In this document: one piece after another, positions 35,636 to 43,459 of the stretch | Layout: each line of letters opens with the position of its first letter | How positions within the stretch are numbered: the first letter of the stretch is position 1 | IMG/VR virus record: IMGVR_UViG_3300013132_003882 | Span: 1-64,000 of that record | Direction: 5' to 3' (one strand) | Length of the DNA: 64,000 nucleotides | Source of the DNA: a virus | Translations under genes and position numbers: made by a program | The notes under the pieces: generated by a model | What the model was told of the DNA's origin: nothing | The model's database searches: none | Seen by the model: only the letters and a program-made list of their open reading frames with translations

Positions 35636-36655
35636 TTATTTCTTGATCTGGGACCAAACACGGTCACGAATCTGTTGAGTCAAGGTGTCTGGCAGTGGTA
35701 CGTAATCCAAATCCAATGCTGCCTTTCGTCCATTTTTAAATGCCCAATCAAAGAATTTCAATACCTCTGCACTTTGGCGAAGGTCGGTGGGATCCTTGTA
35801 CATGAGAATAAAACTGGCAGTGGTCACTGGCCATACACTGTCGCCTTTTTGATCCACAATGCTCAGGGCCATGCCTGGTACTGAGAACCAATCTGCCCCA
35901 GCAGCCGCGGCAGCAAAGGTGGTGTCATCTGGTGATACCCAGCGACCATTGCGGTTCTGCATCTGCATGAACACCAATCGGTTTTTCTTTACATAGGCAT
36001 ATTCAACATAGCCAATGCTACCTCGGATTCGTGCCACGTTGGCTGCTACACCTTCATTGCCTTTACCGCCCACAGATGTTGCGGCAGGCCACTTCACAGC
36101 AGCACCACGACCCACACGTTCCAACCAAGCAGGACTCACTGTGCTGAGATAATCGGTCCAGTTGAAGGTGGTGCCGGAACCATCAGCACGATGTACCACA
36201 GTGATGACTTGATCGGGCAAGGCTTTGCCGGGATTGAGAGCCATAAGCCGAGCATCGTTCCATTTGGAGATTTCGCCTAGAAAAATCTCTGCCAGCACTG
36301 GTCCAGTGACTCGGAGTTCACCTGGTCGGAATCCTGGTAAATTCACAGTAGGTACAGTACCGCCTATGACGGCAGGAAATTGCACCAGGCCTTCTTTTTC
36401 CAATTCTGCACCTGACATGGGTGCATCACTGGCGCCAAATGTCACTGTCTTGGCCTTGATCTGTCGCAGGCCACCTGAACTGCCAATGCTTTGATAGTTT
36501 AACTGAGTGTCGTGTTTTTCACTGTAGATTTCGGCCCACTTGCTGTAAATGGGAAAGGGGAAAGTTGCGCCTGCCCCAGTGATGATGTTTTGAGCATTTG
36601 CTGATGGACTCAACAAATACAGTGTTGCGGCCAACAAGGCCAAGATTTTTTTCAT
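35636..36655 (-). CDS. pstS: Periplasmic phosphate-binding protein PstS
   Basis: PstS binds phosphate for the PstABC importer. The 339-aa product has a signal peptide (1-21) and all main ligand segments: GAGATFPFPIY, SIGSSGG, FGASDAP, HRADGSGTTFNW and GNEGVAA. The start at 36655 follows AAAGGAAAAC. No pstABC is nearby, so it would serve the host transporter, as known for cyanophage PstS. A PHO box lies 55-72 bases upstream. Confidence 0.95.
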   Translation of the reverse strand: MKKILALLAATLYLLSPSANAQNIITGAGATFPFPIYSKWAEIYSEKHDTQLNYQSIGSSGGLRQIKAKTVTFGASDAPMSGAELEKEGLVQFPAVIGGTVPTVNLPGFRPGELRVTGPVLAEIFLGEISKWNDARLMALNPGKALPDQVITVVHRADGSGTTFNWTDYLSTVSPAWLERVGRGAAVKWPAATSVGGKGNEGVAANVARIRGSIGYVEYAYVKKNRLVFMQMQNRNGRWVSPDDTTFAAAAAGADWFSVPGMALSIVDQKGDSVWPVTTASFILMYKDPTDLRQSAEVLKFFDWAFKNGRKAALDLDYVPLPDTLTQQIRDRVWSQIKK

Positions 36656-36673
36656 GTGTTTTCCTTTGTGAAT

Positions 36674-36689
36674 ATGTGCGATTGCACAT
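36674..36689 (-). other. Hairpin in pstS leader
   Basis: ATGTGC-AATC-GCACAT forms a perfect 6-bp stem between the promoter and ribosome site. Confidence 0.55.
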
Positions 36690-36709
36690 GAATATTTAAA
36701 CACAAAGAT

Positions 36710-36727
36710 GTTACAGTAATGTTACAG
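36710..36727 (-). promoter_or_regulatory. PHO box upstream of pstS
   Basis: On the minus strand CTGTAAC-ATTA-CTGTAAC gives two identical 7-base repeats spaced by 4 bases. TAAATA starts after an 11-nt gap, exactly as at plcP. The distal repeat overlaps the stop codon of the upstream 50-aa gene. Confidence 0.85.
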
Positions 36728-36874
36728 TGGCTGGGTTTTTTTGTTCTTTTTGTCTGGACCAAGAGCTTTGGCTTCTTCCAGCCGGCGCTGTGTGGCAGGG
36801 GTTGTTTGGGGAGGACGATACACGTGGTGTTTCTGGGATTCGTGTCGTCGCGGTGCTCGTTTAAACCAACTCAT
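36722..36874 (-). CDS. Small basic protein, 50 aa
   Basis: This is a minus-strand gene starting MSWFKRAPRRHESQ with AAAGGAACTGTCT before the ATG. It is highly basic with a Lys-rich C-terminus, so nucleic-acid binding is possible. Its stop lies in the pstS PHO box. Confidence 0.6.
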   Translation of the reverse strand: MSWFKRAPRRHESQKHHVYRPPQTTPATQRRLEEAKALGPDKKNKKTQPL

Positions 36875-36933
36875 AGACAGTTCCTTTGCAGGTCTAAATA
36901 CTTATTGTGTGTGTTTGAAATATAAACTCCAGT

Positions 36934-38145
36934 TTAATTTTGTTGTAGCAGTTGGCCAATTACAACACGATGTTGACCTGTGCAATGCTGTTGCATAATG
37001 ACCATGGCTTGATCTAAATTGGTCTGGTATTCTTCTATCACTTGATCAAACAGTCCGTTGAAAAATCGTTGTTTGTTGCGTTGGGCAATCTCATGCAATT
37101 TTGTGTACAGTGCTTGTTTAGCCGCAGCATCAAGTGCAGCAATTCTTTTCATCTCTTGGATGATGGCATCTAATCTGGCTGCACCATCAGCAATGGTGTC
37201 ATAAGTTTCGTCAATCACATTTGCAAACGTTTCAAAACCGTAGTTTCTCAGGTATTGCAAACTGCCTGGTGTAGCCGCCAACAAGAAAGGTTTGCCACAA
37301 GCAATGGGCCTCAGTGTTTTTTCTGTGAGATGCCAACGATCATCATCAAACAATGTTTCCAGCACAATTTCAATGCCACAAGCAGCGTAGTCTGCGCCAC
37401 AGTAATCTGCACTGCTGCCTGAATCAGCAGTGTTGGGCGGATAAAGTTGTTCCAAATTGTGTAGATGAATTTGGAATTTTTTGTTGGCAAACACATGATC
37501 TACATAATGTGTGTCATTATCCACAGCGGCAAATGCAGTTTGAGTGTGTGATGTAAGATCATGCGTTGCCAGTTGTTGGGCAAAATACAGTCGATATTCT
37601 CGTGTGCCGCTCCAGGCTCGGTTGTATACCAAAAATGTTTTTTGTATTCGGGCAACATTATAAGTCAATGCAGGATCATGTTTGGCATATCGAAACCAAT
37701 CCAACGCAATCATGGCATGACTCCAGATGTATACAGGTACAAAATTTGCTTTTACAAAATATTTTAATTGACGACTGTGCAGTTCAGAGTGTACCAACAC
37801 TGTTAGATCAAACTGATTGCTGCATACCTGTGGTGGTCGTAGATGCATGCCAGCCACATAATTCAAAACAGAATGCTCAAGCATAAAAAAACTGTCTGAT
37901 ATTTTGGAAAAAAATGACTTTGCATTATTGTATAGTTGCTCTTTGGTGTAAAATAAAAAATCCAATGGTTCTTGGTCATGAAAAACAACCAATGGATTCT
38001 TTTCAAGTTGATATTCTGGGTAGTTGGTCAACTGTGTTAGGTCTTCCAGTTTTCTTGAGCCATGTGGCAACCAACGATAAATTACTAGATCATGGTTGAC
38101 ACAGTCACACAAATAGTGATATAATCTGTCTAAAGGAACACTCAT
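36934..38145 (-). CDS. Glycosyltransferase-like phage protein, 403 aa
   Basis: The C-terminal third has WHLTEKTLRPIACGKPFLLAATPG, the donor-site pattern of GT10-like fucosyltransferase relatives. The N-terminal half (VFHDQEPLDF, VYNRAWSGTREY) resembles hypothetical proteins of large phages. The chosen ATG abuts the ATG of the divergent dehydrogenase with no gap and lacks a ribosome site. A longer start at 38217 would overlap that gene. Confidence 0.65.
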   Translation of the reverse strand: MSVPLDRLYHYLCDCVNHDLVIYRWLPHGSRKLEDLTQLTNYPEYQLEKNPLVVFHDQEPLDFLFYTKEQLYNNAKSFFSKISDSFFMLEHSVLNYVAGMHLRPPQVCSNQFDLTVLVHSELHSRQLKYFVKANFVPVYIWSHAMIALDWFRYAKHDPALTYNVARIQKTFLVYNRAWSGTREYRLYFAQQLATHDLTSHTQTAFAAVDNDTHYVDHVFANKKFQIHLHNLEQLYPPNTADSGSSADYCGADYAACGIEIVLETLFDDDRWHLTEKTLRPIACGKPFLLAATPGSLQYLRNYGFETFANVIDETYDTIADGAARLDAIIQEMKRIAALDAAAKQALYTKLHEIAQRNKQRFFNGLFDQVIEEYQTNLDQAMVIMQQHCTGQHRVVIGQLLQQN

Positions 38146-39387
38146 ATGAAAAAAATTGGTTTTATTGGGATCGGCAAACTGGGTCTTGATTGTGCAGAAG
38201 TCATGGCTGAACGGCATGAAGTGCGCGGTTACGATATTTACCCACGTGAGAGCGACTCAGTAAAAATCTGTGACATTGACGAGTTGGTGAACGAAAGCGA
38301 ATGGATTTTTATTGCTGTGCCTACACCACATGCTGAAGGTTATGATGGATCAGTGCCCAGCAGCCACATGGAGCCACGAGACTTTGGACATGCGGCTGTG
38401 ATTGATGCAATCAAGAACGTGAACCGGTATGCAACCACACCCAAGAAGGTTGTGTTGATCTCAACAGTGTTGCCCGGTACCACACGCCGACACTTTTATC
38501 CATTGCTGGATTGCAAGCATCAATTCCTGTACAACCCTTACTTGATTGCCATGGGCAGTGTAAAGTGGGACATGGTCAATCCTGAAATGGTCATGATTGG
38601 CACAGAAGATGGCAACCCCAATGCACTAGCAGGTGAACTGATTGACCTGTACAAAACCATCATGGTCAACAATCCACGCTATGAAATTGGCACCTGGGAC
38701 GAATGCGAAGCCATCAAGATCTTCTACAACACCTTCATCAGTGCAAAAGTTGGCCTAGTAAACATGATTCAAGACTTTGCCCTACGCATTGGCAACATCA
38801 ATGTGGACGTGGTGACAGATGCACTGGCACGTAGCACCATGCGTATCATGGGACCCAAATACATGACAGCCGGCATGGGCGATGCAGGTGCTTGCCACCC
38901 AAGAGACAACATTGCACTGCGTTGGTTGGCCAAAGAATACAACATTGGCTATGACTTGTTTGACACAGTGATGCATGCTAGAGAAGTGCAGGCCAAGAAC
39001 CTGGCCATGTACCTGTTGGACCTGAGTGTGATGAACAACAACTTGCCCATTGTGATTCACGGCAAAGCCTACAAGCCTGACGTGGAGTATTGTATTGGCT
39101 CATACAGCACCCTGGTGGGACACTACATCGAACAAGAAGGACGTCAAGTGGTGTATGTTGATCCACTAGCAGATGATCCTACAAATGTTGTGGCCACAGT
39201 GGACACACCTGCAATCTTTTTGTGGGCACACAATCGCAAGATCACGTATGAATACACAGGTGATCAACTGGATACACTGCCCTACTGCGACATCAAGCCT
39301 GGTAGTATTATTGTTGATCCATGGCGCAAACTTGCATCAACTCCTGAGGTTGAAGTTGTTCACTACGGTAACACCAGATCTCATTAA
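38146..39387 (+). CDS. ugd: UDP-glucose/GDP-mannose dehydrogenase family
   Basis: The enzyme oxidises a nucleotide sugar to its uronic acid in two NAD steps. The 413-aa product has the Rossmann turn GIGKLG, FIAVPTP, the central helix IKIFYNTFISAKVGL with the catalytic Lys/Asn and a Cys in GDAGACHPRD at the nucleophile position. It heads a plus-strand unit with a 2OG oxygenase and an amidinotransferase. Phage glycan modification is likely. Confidence 0.87.
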   Translation: MKKIGFIGIGKLGLDCAEVMAERHEVRGYDIYPRESDSVKICDIDELVNESEWIFIAVPTPHAEGYDGSVPSSHMEPRDFGHAAVIDAIKNVNRYATTPKKVVLISTVLPGTTRRHFYPLLDCKHQFLYNPYLIAMGSVKWDMVNPEMVMIGTEDGNPNALAGELIDLYKTIMVNNPRYEIGTWDECEAIKIFYNTFISAKVGLVNMIQDFALRIGNINVDVVTDALARSTMRIMGPKYMTAGMGDAGACHPRDNIALRWLAKEYNIGYDLFDTVMHAREVQAKNLAMYLLDLSVMNNNLPIVIHGKAYKPDVEYCIGSYSTLVGHYIEQEGRQVVYVDPLADDPTNVVATVDTPAIFLWAHNRKITYEYTGDQLDTLPYCDIKPGSIIVDPWRKLASTPEVEVVHYGNTRSH

Positions 39388-39883
39388 ATATCACGTCCCG
39401 GCATTCTGGGATGATGAATACAAACGGCTAGACTATGTCAACGAGTCGTTCAACGATTCAGTCAGTGTGAATCTTTGGACCAGTCAAGGCTATGCCAACC
39501 AGTTCACTGGCGACATGTGTGACATGCGCAGTCCACAACCCAGTTGGAATCAAACATTTGTGGACATCTACACAGAGATGGGCTGGAAAGACATAGGAAC
39601 CAGTTACTATAGAATGACCACTGGCACTATATTACCTGTACATCGTGACTTGTATATTCGTTATATTCAATTGTTCAATTTACAAGGCCAAGAACATCGC
39701 ATACGCAGAGTCATTGTGTTTTTGGAAGACTGGAAAAGTGGCCATTACTTTGAAGGTGCAGGAAAACCAATGACTCAATGGCATGCAGGCGATGCCATTG
39801 AATGGGTTTATGACACACCACACATGGCAGCCAACTTGGGTCTGGAGCCTAGATATACACTACAAATTACAGGATGGGTATGA
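39356..39883 (+). CDS. 2-oxoglutarate/Fe(II) oxygenase-like protein
   Basis: The product shows the HxD...H iron triad (H96, D98, H156) with R166 after it to hold 2-oxoglutarate, as in aspartyl/asparaginyl hydroxylase-like proteins. The TTG at 39356 is chosen because GAGG lies 6 bases upstream and the conserved region begins there. The longer open frame is antisense-like junk inside the dehydrogenase. The hydroxylated substrate is unknown. Confidence 0.75.
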   Translation: MFTTVTPDLIKYHVPAFWDDEYKRLDYVNESFNDSVSVNLWTSQGYANQFTGDMCDMRSPQPSWNQTFVDIYTEMGWKDIGTSYYRMTTGTILPVHRDLYIRYIQLFNLQGQEHRIRRVIVFLEDWKSGHYFEGAGKPMTQWHAGDAIEWVYDTPHMAANLGLEPRYTLQITGWV

Positions 39884-40794
39884 TAAGCACGTACAATGAA
39901 TGGGACACACTGCGCAGAGTCATAGTGGGCCGGGCAGACACAGCCAACTGGCCTGTAAACGATTCAGTGTTCAAGAATGAAGGAGAGAAGACCACTTGGC
40001 GAGAAACTCCTGTGCCCAGTGGTGCTGTGCCACAGTGGATCATAAACGAAGCCAATGAAGATCTTGACATTTTAGCAACCACATTACAAGCCATGGGAGT
40101 CACAGTGGATCGACCTAATCCTTGTTTGAATTTTCAAACACACGATGGTCTCAGTGCCTATTGCCCGAGAGATCGATTGTTGGCCTATGGCAGCACCATG
40201 CTAGATCCTGTGATGATGTATCCCTGCAGGGACATGGAACTACAGTGCTACTTTGACATCCTGGCCGATGCAGACCGTGTGTTGTCAATGCCACGGGGTC
40301 AAGGCATGGTACTGGAAGCTGCCAACATCTGCAAATTGAATGATCATTGGTTGGTGTTGGAAAGTTCAGGATGCAATGCACCAGCATTGGCATGGCTACG
40401 TGTTCAATTTCCTGATGTCAAAATAGAATCTTGCAACTTCTATGCAGGTGTGCATATTGATTCAACCATTGTGCCCATACGTGAAGGCTTGGTTCTGTTG
40501 AATGGAACCAGGGTGAATGAATCCAATTGCCCAGAAGTGTTCCGATCTTGGGACAAGATCTACGTGGATGATGTGGTGGCACAGGGCTTTTACCAATATC
40601 CTTATGCATCAAAATGGGTTGGCATGAACATGTTGGCCGTGAATCCCAACACTGTGATCATGGACCGGAACCAACCCAAACTCATTGCTGAATTAGAACA
40701 ACGTGGGTTCACTGTGATTCCGTTGGAATTACGCCACAGTCGCACTTTGGGCGGCGGATTCCATTGTGTCACACTGGATTTGGAGCGCGGTTGA
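39880..40794 (+). CDS. Amidinotransferase
   Basis: The 304-aa product matches glycine/inosamine amidinotransferases, which transfer the amidino group of arginine. It has RRVIVGRAD near the start, GMVLEAANI, the catalytic His in GVHIDSTI and the nucleophile Cys (C296) in GGGFHC. The ATG at 39880 overlaps the previous stop; 39874 is an alternative. With the upstream dehydrogenase and oxygenase it may modify a sugar or metabolite. Related genes occur in cyanophages. Confidence 0.87.
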   Translation: MISTYNEWDTLRRVIVGRADTANWPVNDSVFKNEGEKTTWRETPVPSGAVPQWIINEANEDLDILATTLQAMGVTVDRPNPCLNFQTHDGLSAYCPRDRLLAYGSTMLDPVMMYPCRDMELQCYFDILADADRVLSMPRGQGMVLEAANICKLNDHWLVLESSGCNAPALAWLRVQFPDVKIESCNFYAGVHIDSTIVPIREGLVLLNGTRVNESNCPEVFRSWDKIYVDDVVAQGFYQYPYASKWVGMNMLAVNPNTVIMDRNQPKLIAELEQRGFTVIPLELRHSRTLGGGFHCVTLDLERG

Positions 40795-40819
40795 CCATTA
40801 TCTCTAAATGCTGTATAAT
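40791..40819 (+). promoter_or_regulatory. Promoter of uvdE, -10 within inverted repeat
   Basis: TTGACC (40791-40796, containing the stop codon of the previous gene) and TATAAT (40814-40819), spacer 17. The -10 forms the loop of GCTGTA-TAAT-TACAGC, a possible operator. The ATG is at +7 after the -10, so the mRNA would be leaderless. Confidence 0.82.
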
Positions 40820-40825
40820 TACAGC

Positions 40826-41863
40826 ATGACTACACCTATTACTCCTCGCATCGGATTCTGTTGCAAGTGGCTCAATGATCCCACGGAATGTGGGGGCATG
40901 AAGGTCAATGCTCGAGACCGTGATCTAAACGGCAGATCAACCACCATGCGATGGCTGCGCGAGCATGCGGATTTGGCTGAAGAACGCCAATGGGACATCA
41001 TGAATCACAACGCTCGTGCGGCCGTCCAGCTGATTGAACGTGTGGGCACACTACCTCCCGAACGCAGAATGGTACGCCTGGGCAGTGAAATGCTACAAGG
41101 CTACACTGAAAAGGATTGGATCAACTGGTGGCAACGTCAGGAAATACAAGAACACTGTGCAAAAATCTTTGCGCCTGTGGGCGAAGTCGCAAGACGTTTG
41201 GGTGTGCGTATTTCATTTCATCCTGGACAGTTTTGTGTGCTGGCATCAGAGTCAGACGAGATTGTGGAACGCAGTATACAGGAATTTGAATATCATGCAG
41301 ACATGGCACGGTGGATGGGCTACGGTGCGTCATGGCATGATCATGGATTTAAAATTAATGTGCATTTGTCTGGTAAAGGTGGACCGGCAAAGTTCCTAAA
41401 AACTTTGGGGCGACTCACGCCCGAAGCCAGGAATCTTATTACCATCGAGAATGATGAGATGACAAATGGTTTGGACGTTACTCTTGCTGTGGCTGACAGT
41501 GTGGCTCTTGTTTTGGATGTTCATCACCATTGGATCAACACCGGTGAATATATCAAGCCCTTGGATCCACGTGCTCAACGGGTTGTTGAGTCTTGGCGTG
41601 GTGTGCGCCCTGCTCTTCACTACAGTGTCAGCCGTGAAGATGTTGTTGTGGGACATGATCCCCATGTACGACCAGACCTCACAGCCTTACTCGGTGCAGG
41701 GCACAAAAAGCAAAAGTTGAGAGCACACTCTGACTTTATGTGGAATCATGCTGTGAATGACTGGGCATTGCAGTTTACCGACCAGTGGGACATACAGGTC
41801 GAAGCCAAAGGCAAAAACTTGGCCAGTGAAATGCTGTACAACCAATGGAAAACCCATGCTTAA
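40826..41863 (+). CDS. uvdE: UV damage endonuclease UvdE
   Basis: UvdE nicks 5' to UV photoproducts. The 345-aa product (from 40826) is a TIM-barrel enzyme with family marks: RIGFCCKW at the start, HNARA, ISFHPGQFCVLAS, WHDHGFKINVHLSG, LITIENDE and LVLDVHHHWINTG, giving the metal-binding His and Glu. A dedicated promoter places the ATG at the expected transcription start. uvdE-like genes occur in other aquatic T4-like phages. Confidence 0.93.
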   Translation: MTTPITPRIGFCCKWLNDPTECGGMKVNARDRDLNGRSTTMRWLREHADLAEERQWDIMNHNARAAVQLIERVGTLPPERRMVRLGSEMLQGYTEKDWINWWQRQEIQEHCAKIFAPVGEVARRLGVRISFHPGQFCVLASESDEIVERSIQEFEYHADMARWMGYGASWHDHGFKINVHLSGKGGPAKFLKTLGRLTPEARNLITIENDEMTNGLDVTLAVADSVALVLDVHHHWINTGEYIKPLDPRAQRVVESWRGVRPALHYSVSREDVVVGHDPHVRPDLTALLGAGHKKQKLRAHSDFMWNHAVNDWALQFTDQWDIQVEAKGKNLASEMLYNQWKTHA

Positions 41864-42146
41864 TGCACTATCGGGAATTTTTGAATGGATACGAAATGAT
41901 TACCGCACTAATAATTTTCGTTTTTTTGTTGAGTTGTGTGCTTGGGCTATATCTATCGGGTGTAGTATTACGATGGCTGCCACGGTACCACATCCACCCC
42001 TACTTGTTCTCTATCCTGTATGGATTGTTGGTTGTGGGATGTATGCTTGGGCTGCTTGGACTAGGAAATCATTTGGTATGTTGGCCAACTACCTGCTATT
42101 AGTCAGCATTGATTCCGTTGGCCTGGTACGAATGCTGTTAGGTTGA
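41856..42146 (+). CDS. Small membrane protein, 96 aa
   Basis: Three hydrophobic stretches are seen after a short amphipathic N-terminus. It overlaps the uvdE end by 8 bases and converges with the next minus-strand gene. The function is unknown. Confidence 0.65.
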   Translation: MLNALSGIFEWIRNDYRTNNFRFFVELCAWAISIGCSITMAATVPHPPLLVLYPVWIVGCGMYAWAAWTRKSFGMLANYLLLVSIDSVGLVRMLLG

Positions 42147-42656
42147 TTTTTTGTTCCTTGGTGCACGTTTGACCGGTGCTTGATTGCCTTCGTGAGCGCC
42201 TTTTTTGGTTGCTGCTTTAGCCTTGGTCACTGCCTTGGCTTTGTTGTCAGCAGTGATGTTGGCCACAGCCTCTACACGATTGGGATTTTGATCACTCACT
42301 GTCCATTCTTCAGCAGTGAGTTTGTGCAGTCCCACGCACAAGCCTGTTGGGCTACGACCGCAGCCACATTTGGGGGCAGTGGCTTCAACTCGATCATCTG
42401 GTGATTTTCCCAACGCAACATCTGTACTCTTGACGTGGATTTTGCCTTCGCCTACCTTGTCACCGTAAGGCCAGGGTTTGTCAGCATCAGCGTTTGAGCT
42501 AAATCGTGCCAAGGGGTGGCGCTCTGGATTTTTGCCAGGACCACCGGGGATCCATCGATCAATGGCGTCATCCGAATTGGCTTTTGTGGTTTTTACATAA
42601 CCGTTCCACAACAACACAGCTACCACAACAACTGCTATAAAAATAATAAGTTCCAT
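42138..42656 (-). CDS. Membrane-anchored protein with CDGSH-like Cys/His motif
   Basis: The 172-aa product has one N-terminal transmembrane helix (residues 2-18). A segment CGCGRSPTGLCVGLH resembles the CxCx2S...CxGxH iron-sulfur motif of CDGSH proteins, one residue shorter than usual. The C-terminus is Lys/Ala-rich. GGTAAATATTC lies upstream on the minus strand. Fe-S binding is a hypothesis. Confidence 0.65.
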   Translation of the reverse strand: MELIIFIAVVVVAVLLWNGYVKTTKANSDDAIDRWIPGGPGKNPERHPLARFSSNADADKPWPYGDKVGEGKIHVKSTDVALGKSPDDRVEATAPKCGCGRSPTGLCVGLHKLTAEEWTVSDQNPNRVEAVANITADNKAKAVTKAKAATKKGAHEGNQAPVKRAPRNKKST

Positions 42657-42732
42657 GTTAAATCTCCTTGTGAATATTTACCGGCAAAATTAGTGAGCGT
42701 ACACTAATCTGCCAGAAAAAGCCAAAATAATG

Positions 42733-42761
42733 TTGCAATGCCACATAAATAATGCTACAAT
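42733..42761 (+). promoter_or_regulatory. Promoter of the phasin-like gene
   Basis: TTGCAA (42733-42738) and TACAAT (42756-42761), spacer 17. CATAAATA overlaps the spacer. The leader ends with CTTGCTTAATTCAAGGAG, shared with dnaK and hsp20. Confidence 0.65.
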
Positions 42762-42828
42762 AGATCAACAAGACGCTGAATGGTTTGGGTCTTGTGTTCT
42801 AGAACTTGCTTAATTCAAGGAGAAAAAC

Positions 42829-43086
42829 ATGTTCAATTCCGTAATCGAAGCTGTGCAAACTGCACAAAAAACTTTTGTCAACACTGTGGTCCAAAACGAA
42901 GAAATCGCCAAGCCCATGATTCGCATGATTGACAGCCAGTGCGATGCTGCCAAACTCACTGCCAAGGCAGTGTTGGATATCACCACCACTATGGCCGCTG
43001 CCACAACTGAAAAAGTGCAGGAAGCAATGAAGTTTGACTTCACCAAATACACTGAAGCATTCAAGCCAGCCGCTGTTAAAAAGTAA
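42829..43086 (+). CDS. Phasin-like protein, 85 aa
   Basis: The helical, Ala/Thr-rich sequence (EAVQTAQKTFVNTVVQNEEIAKPM, split by pattern across residues 7-30) resembles bacterial phasins, which coat polyhydroxyalkanoate granules and can act as chaperones. It has a strong own promoter and is closed by two terminators, so it is a single-gene unit. It may influence host carbon stores or protein folding. Confidence 0.65.
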   Translation: MFNSVIEAVQTAQKTFVNTVVQNEEIAKPMIRMIDSQCDAAKLTAKAVLDITTTMAAATTEKVQEAMKFDFTKYTEAFKPAAVKK

Positions 43087-43105
43087 TACTCTAACATTAC
43101 TTTTT
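43078..43105 (+). terminator. Terminator 1 after phasin-like gene
   Basis: AAAAAGTAAT pairs over 10 bp with ATTACTTTTT, so it can act on either strand. Confidence 0.75.
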
Positions 43106-43110
43106 GATAA

Positions 43111-43132
43111 CCCTGCTGACGGCAGGGTTTTT
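43111..43132 (+). terminator. Terminator 2 before promoter cassette
   Basis: CCCTGC-TGACG-GCAGGG followed by TTTTT, directly abutting the next TTGACC. Confidence 0.82.
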
Positions 43133-43133
43133 C

Positions 43134-43162
43134 TTGACCAAAATTAGCCAAAATGCTATAAT
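43134..43162 (+). promoter_or_regulatory. Early-type promoter, leaderless class
   Basis: TTGACC (43134-43139) and TATAAT (43157-43162), spacer 17. The ATG begins 6 bases after the -10. Confidence 0.87.
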
Positions 43163-43168
43163 ACGAAC

Positions 43169-43405
43169 ATGACAAACAAACATATAGACAATATTTTACA
43201 GTGGACCGGAGCAGTGGCCATTGTGTTGGGCCACAGTTTCAACGCCATGGGTCCAAGCATGTACCCTTGGAACATCTTGGTATTTGCCATAGGCACTTTG
43301 TTGTTTTTGACCTGGGCTGTTCGAGCACGTAATCAGCCACAGATGATGGTAAATGTAGTCTCATTGACCATTGGTCTAGTAGGGTTATACAAAGCCCTGG
43401 GTTGA
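43169..43405 (+). CDS. Small membrane protein, 78 aa
   Basis: Three hydrophobic helices are likely (about 9-25, 33-48, 60-76). There is no ribosome site, and the ATG coincides with the predicted transcription start. The stop codon TGA lies within the -35 of the next promoter. The function is unknown. Confidence 0.68.
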   Translation: MTNKHIDNILQWTGAVAIVLGHSFNAMGPSMYPWNILVFAIGTLLFLTWAVRARNQPQMMVNVVSLTIGLVGLYKALG

Positions 43406-43430
43406 CCAGAATTTACCGATCTGCTATAAT
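43402..43430 (+). promoter_or_regulatory. Early-type promoter TTGACC-17-TATAAT
   Basis: TTGACC (43402-43407) contains the stop codon of the preceding gene; TATAAT is at 43425-43430. The leader holds AAAAAAGGAGAG. Confidence 0.87.
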
Positions 43431-43459
43431 TTGGTCATCAAACAAAAAAGGAGAGAGAT

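Noticed and set aside
38146-38217. N-terminal extension of the glycosyltransferase-like gene
   Set aside because: It would be fully antisense to the start of the dehydrogenase gene, and its residues look like reverse-strand translation.
39173-39355. Longer start for the 2OG oxygenase
   Set aside because: The first 61 residues lie inside the dehydrogenase in another frame and lack family similarity; TTG at 39356 has a ribosome site.
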